Shown: positions 60,618 to 62,545 of the stretch, piece after piece | Layout of the letters: the number at the start of each line of letters is the position of its first letter | How positions within the stretch are numbered: the first letter of the stretch is position 1 | The notes under the pieces: model-generated | Database searches by the model: none | Told to the model about the DNA's origin: nothing | The model's input: only the letters and a program-made list of their open reading frames with translations | Assembly: GCA_017439675.1 (NCBI GenBank) | Contig: JAFSIQ010000007.1 | Span: forward strand, 84,310-146,854 | Reading direction: 5' to 3' | Origin: Lachnospiraceae bacterium | GTDB lineage: Bacteria; Bacillota; Clostridia; Lachnospirales; Lachnospiraceae | Length of the DNA stretch: 62,545 bases | Position numbers and translations under genes: made by a program

Positions 60618-61727
60618 ATGAAAAAAGGTATTATAATATTCATAGTAATTTTAATATTGGCGTTGGGTGGTTTGTATGGATACATGACCAATCCGTTTAT
60701 TCAGGAAAAAATTGCATCTATTACAGAAGAAGATTTTTCGGAGGAGAATATTTATTCAGACTTGGAAAATCTTTCTGTTCGTTTGGATGAGGAGATTATG
60801 AATGGAGAAGAATCATTTACTGTGTACTTAAAAGATATGGATTTGAGTGCGATTGACCAGATTAATGATTCCTTGAGTGGAGTGTACGGAAGTGGAACTA
60901 CTTATCAGCAGGTAGGAGCAATTGGTGATACTTACAAAAAGGTTACCATTACAGTTGGACGAACTACTAATTATTATGCGGTTAAGGCTTATTTGAATCA
61001 GGAGCCGATACCAGCGACGGAGCAGAAAGCACAACAGCTATATCAGGTGATATGCCAGGTTATGGCAAATTATGTAGATGAGTCTATGACAGACTTTGAA
61101 AAAGAGATTGCGATACATGATTATCTGGTGAAGAATTGTCGGTATAGCGAAGATACAACACAGCCATCCGGAAGTGATATTTTTCGCGCGTATGGTGCGT
61201 TGGTAAATAAGGACGCAGTTTGTAACGGGTATGCAGAAGCGTTACACATATTATTTACCTGTGCAGGTCTGGAAACACAATTTGTGGTGGGAACTGCAGA
61301 TGGAGTGGATCATGCGTGGAATTTAGTACAGTTAGACGGAGAATGGTATCATTTGGACGCTACGTGGAATGATCCGGTGCCAGACCAGAAGAATACAGCG
61401 ATACATGCATATTTTAATGTTCCAGATGATATTATGTCAGTCACCCATGTGTGGGAGCAGGAGAGGTATCCGAAGGCGAGAAGCATGGACTACAATTATT
61501 ATGCATACCACAATTTGTATTTTGATAATTTCATGCTTTGTAAGGATAATGCGTATACTTCTATGGTGACCAACAAGAATGATTGGTACGAAGCAGCCGT
61601 GAAGAACTATGTGGAAAATGAAAATGATATGCAATTTGTGTTTGAGAATAATAATATGTATGAAAGTGTGAGTTGGAAAATGCTCGGTTCGGGCGAATAT
61701 TGTGTTTTGGTAATCGAGGCAGATTAA
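60618..61727 (+). CDS. Transglutaminase-like protein, membrane-anchored
   Basis: A 369-residue protein with an N-terminal helix (about 5-25) facing outward, then a transglutaminase-core domain (about 135-270). The Cys-His-Asp triad is seen in 'KDAVCNGYAEALHILFTCAG', 'GVDHAWNLVQLDG' and 'HLDATWNDP'. Such bacterial proteins act as peptidases or cross-linkers at the cell surface; the substrate is unknown. ATG 60618 was chosen, with AAGGAG 5 nt upstream. A DUF1700-like gene follows by 10 nt. Confidence 0.88.
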   Translation: MKKGIIIFIVILILALGGLYGYMTNPFIQEKIASITEEDFSEENIYSDLENLSVRLDEEIMNGEESFTVYLKDMDLSAIDQINDSLSGVYGSGTTYQQVGAIGDTYKKVTITVGRTTNYYAVKAYLNQEPIPATEQKAQQLYQVICQVMANYVDESMTDFEKEIAIHDYLVKNCRYSEDTTQPSGSDIFRAYGALVNKDAVCNGYAEALHILFTCAGLETQFVVGTADGVDHAWNLVQLDGEWYHLDATWNDPVPDQKNTAIHAYFNVPDDIMSVTHVWEQERYPKARSMDYNYYAYHNLYFDNFMLCKDNAYTSMVTNKNDWYEAAVKNYVENENDMQFVFENNNMYESVSWKMLGSGEYCVLVIEAD

Positions 61728-61737
61728 GGAGGCAGAC

Positions 61738-62265
61738 ATGACAAAACAGGAATTTTTAGATGAGTTGCGACAGTCGCTATCCGGTGAGGTTTCCCCTGAA
61801 GCAATTATGGATGCGTACCGATATTATTCTACTTATATTGAGGATGAGATGCGCAGTGGTAAAGCTGAGGAGCTGGTGTTAGAGGAATTGGGACGTCCGG
61901 CTTTGATTGCACGTTCTATTATTGCGGCAAATACTGGTGAGAGGGAAGCGGATGTAGAATATACAGAGGATGGAAGAAGTCGTAAGATATATAACAATCC
62001 ATTTTTCTCGGATTCTGCGAAGGAAGAACGGCAGGAACGCAAAAAGGAGCGGCAGAATGGAAGGCAGAGAACGAAAAGCAAGACGTTTGTGTTTGACTTC
62101 AATTCCTGGTATGCCAAGGTTATCTATGTGCTTATTTTTATTTTGTTGGTATTAATTGTGTTTGGACTGATTAAAATTGGTTTCTGGGTGTTGATTCATT
62201 TTGGGGTTCCGATACTGTTGGTCCTTGGAATTGTGTATCTGATTCTTTATTTTGTGAATCGATGA
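61738..62265 (+). CDS. DUF1700-like membrane protein
   Basis: A 175-residue protein. The N-terminal part 'MTKQEFLDELRQSLSGEVSP' and 'EELVLEELGRPALIARSII' matches DUF1700/HAAS-type helical domains, often paired with PadR-like regulators. A basic linker (about 95-120) precedes two transmembrane helices (about 125-146 and 153-174). AAGGAGG lies 6 nt before the ATG and the gene is cotranscribed with the transglutaminase-like one. No PadR gene is visible nearby. Confidence 0.8.
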   Translation: MTKQEFLDELRQSLSGEVSPEAIMDAYRYYSTYIEDEMRSGKAEELVLEELGRPALIARSIIAANTGEREADVEYTEDGRSRKIYNNPFFSDSAKEERQERKKERQNGRQRTKSKTFVFDFNSWYAKVIYVLIFILLVLIVFGLIKIGFWVLIHFGVPILLVLGIVYLILYFVNR

Positions 62266-62358
62266 AGGCGTGAATGATTAGAATAGTCCGAGAAATTAGG
62301 GGGGCAATTCGCATTATAAAGTAATAGAAAAATTTTATGAAAAAAGTGAAAATAATGC

Positions 62359-62387
62359 TTGACAAGTGGCTGGATTTTTAATATACT
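62359..62387 (+). promoter_or_regulatory. Promoter of the tRNA cluster
   Basis: TTGACA, exactly 17 nt, then TATACT, 24 nt before the first tRNA. A near-consensus stable-RNA promoter. Confidence 0.8.
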
Positions 62388-62410
62388 ATGATTCGTGTCA
62401 AGCGCACAAT

Positions 62411-62483
62411 GGAATCTTAGCTCAGCTGGGAGAGCATCTGCCTTACAAGCAGAGGGTCACAGGTTCGAGCCCTGTAGGTTCCA
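62411..62483 (+). tRNA. tRNA-Val (anticodon TAC)
   Basis: A complete 73-nt cloverleaf. The acceptor GGAATCT pairs with AGGTTCC, the anticodon loop is CTTACAA between CTGC and GCAG, and the T arm is ACAGG-TTCGAGC-CCTGT. Discriminator A; CCA is not encoded. Confidence 0.95.
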
Positions 62484-62487
62484 TTTT

Positions 62488-62545
62488 GGCGGGATAGCTC
62501 AGTTGGCTAGAGCACTTGGTTCATACCCAAGGTGTCGGGAGTTCA
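62488..62545 (+). tRNA. tRNA-Met (anticodon CAT), truncated by the window
   Basis: The 5' part of a tRNA with acceptor GGCGGGA, D arm AGCTC/GAGC and anticodon stem CTTGG/CCAAG around TTCATAC. The anticodon stem lacks the GGG/CCC of initiator tRNA, and position 1 is G, so elongator Met (or tRNA-Ile with lysidine) is meant. The 3' end is outside the window. Confidence 0.85.

Noticed and set aside
62488-62545. Initiator tRNA-fMet
   Set aside because: The anticodon stem is CTTGG/CCAAG without the three G-C pairs of initiator tRNA, and the acceptor begins with G rather than an unpaired C.

Overview
The window looks like a chromosomal stretch of a low-G+C, strictly anaerobic Firmicute, most likely a Lachnospiraceae member (Clostridia). 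The evidence is the AT-rich code, strong AGGAGG-type ribosome binding sites, rubrerythrin, a group-B-like [FeFe] hydrogenase, a Re-citrate-synthase-type enzyme next to an NADP isocitrate dehydrogenase, the PyrK/PyrD-1B pyrimidine pathway and a sigma/DUF4179 anti-sigma pair. It is mostly core and regulatory chromosome. There is no rRNA, insertion sequence or CRISPR array. One small accessory island lies at about 16.2-18.3 kb. All family names are from motif recognition by eye; no database was searched.

Layout. 0-3.3 kb: two FtsX-type ABC permeases, the first cut by the window edge. 3.4-7.8 kb: a LytTR response regulator and GHKL sensor kinase, then a 54-residue membrane peptide and an ABC transporter behind a promoter with 21-bp-spaced direct repeats. 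8-13.4 kb: a C_GCAxxG_C_C protein, an AraC/GyrI-like regulator, a membrane EAL phosphodiesterase, an ArAE-type membrane protein and a lipoprotein. 13.5-16.1 kb: an MBOAT acyltransferase and its DHHW/AlgX-like partner, likely modifying a surface glycan. 16.2-18.3 kb: the island, with two XRE regulators, a remnant that looks like a ToxIN/AbiQ type III toxin-antitoxin, and a second module built the same way (promoter, two structured tandem repeats, terminator, 204-residue PBECR4-like toxin candidate).

18.5-29.5 kb: leuS; prfC behind a roughly 280-nt structured leader; a secreted M14 carboxypeptidase; two lineage-specific minus-strand genes; glgB; a PAP2 phosphatase; an internally deleted Fic protein; and an aminotransferase. 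29.7-33.4 kb: a YtrA-type GntR regulator with its operator, an ABC ATPase and two permeases. 33.5-42.7 kb: the hydrogenase-like protein, an AEC transporter, Re-citrate synthase, icd, a lipoprotein, and an ECF-like sigma factor with its overlapping anti-sigma. 43-51 kb: an orphan GC-rich hairpin, an ABC-F protein, serine acetyltransferase, CheX, guaB, two membrane proteins, rubrerythrin and a NUDIX hydrolase. 51.2-55 kb: pyrF-pyrK-pyrD-pyrE with a conserved structured leader element and a palindromic intercistronic element. 55-62.5 kb: a fused amino-acid binding protein/permease, a TetM/EF-G-like GTPase fused to a Rae1 (YacP)-type NYN nuclease, maf, a transglutaminase-like protein, a DUF1700-like protein and the start of a tRNA cluster (Val, Met).

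Most worth following up: (1) the translational GTPase-Rae1 fusion, which suggests ribosome-coupled mRNA cleavage; (2) the tandem type III-like toxin-antitoxin locus with a candidate new toxin/RNA pair; (3) the prfC leader RNA; (4) several further structured intergenic elements, one present in two copies.
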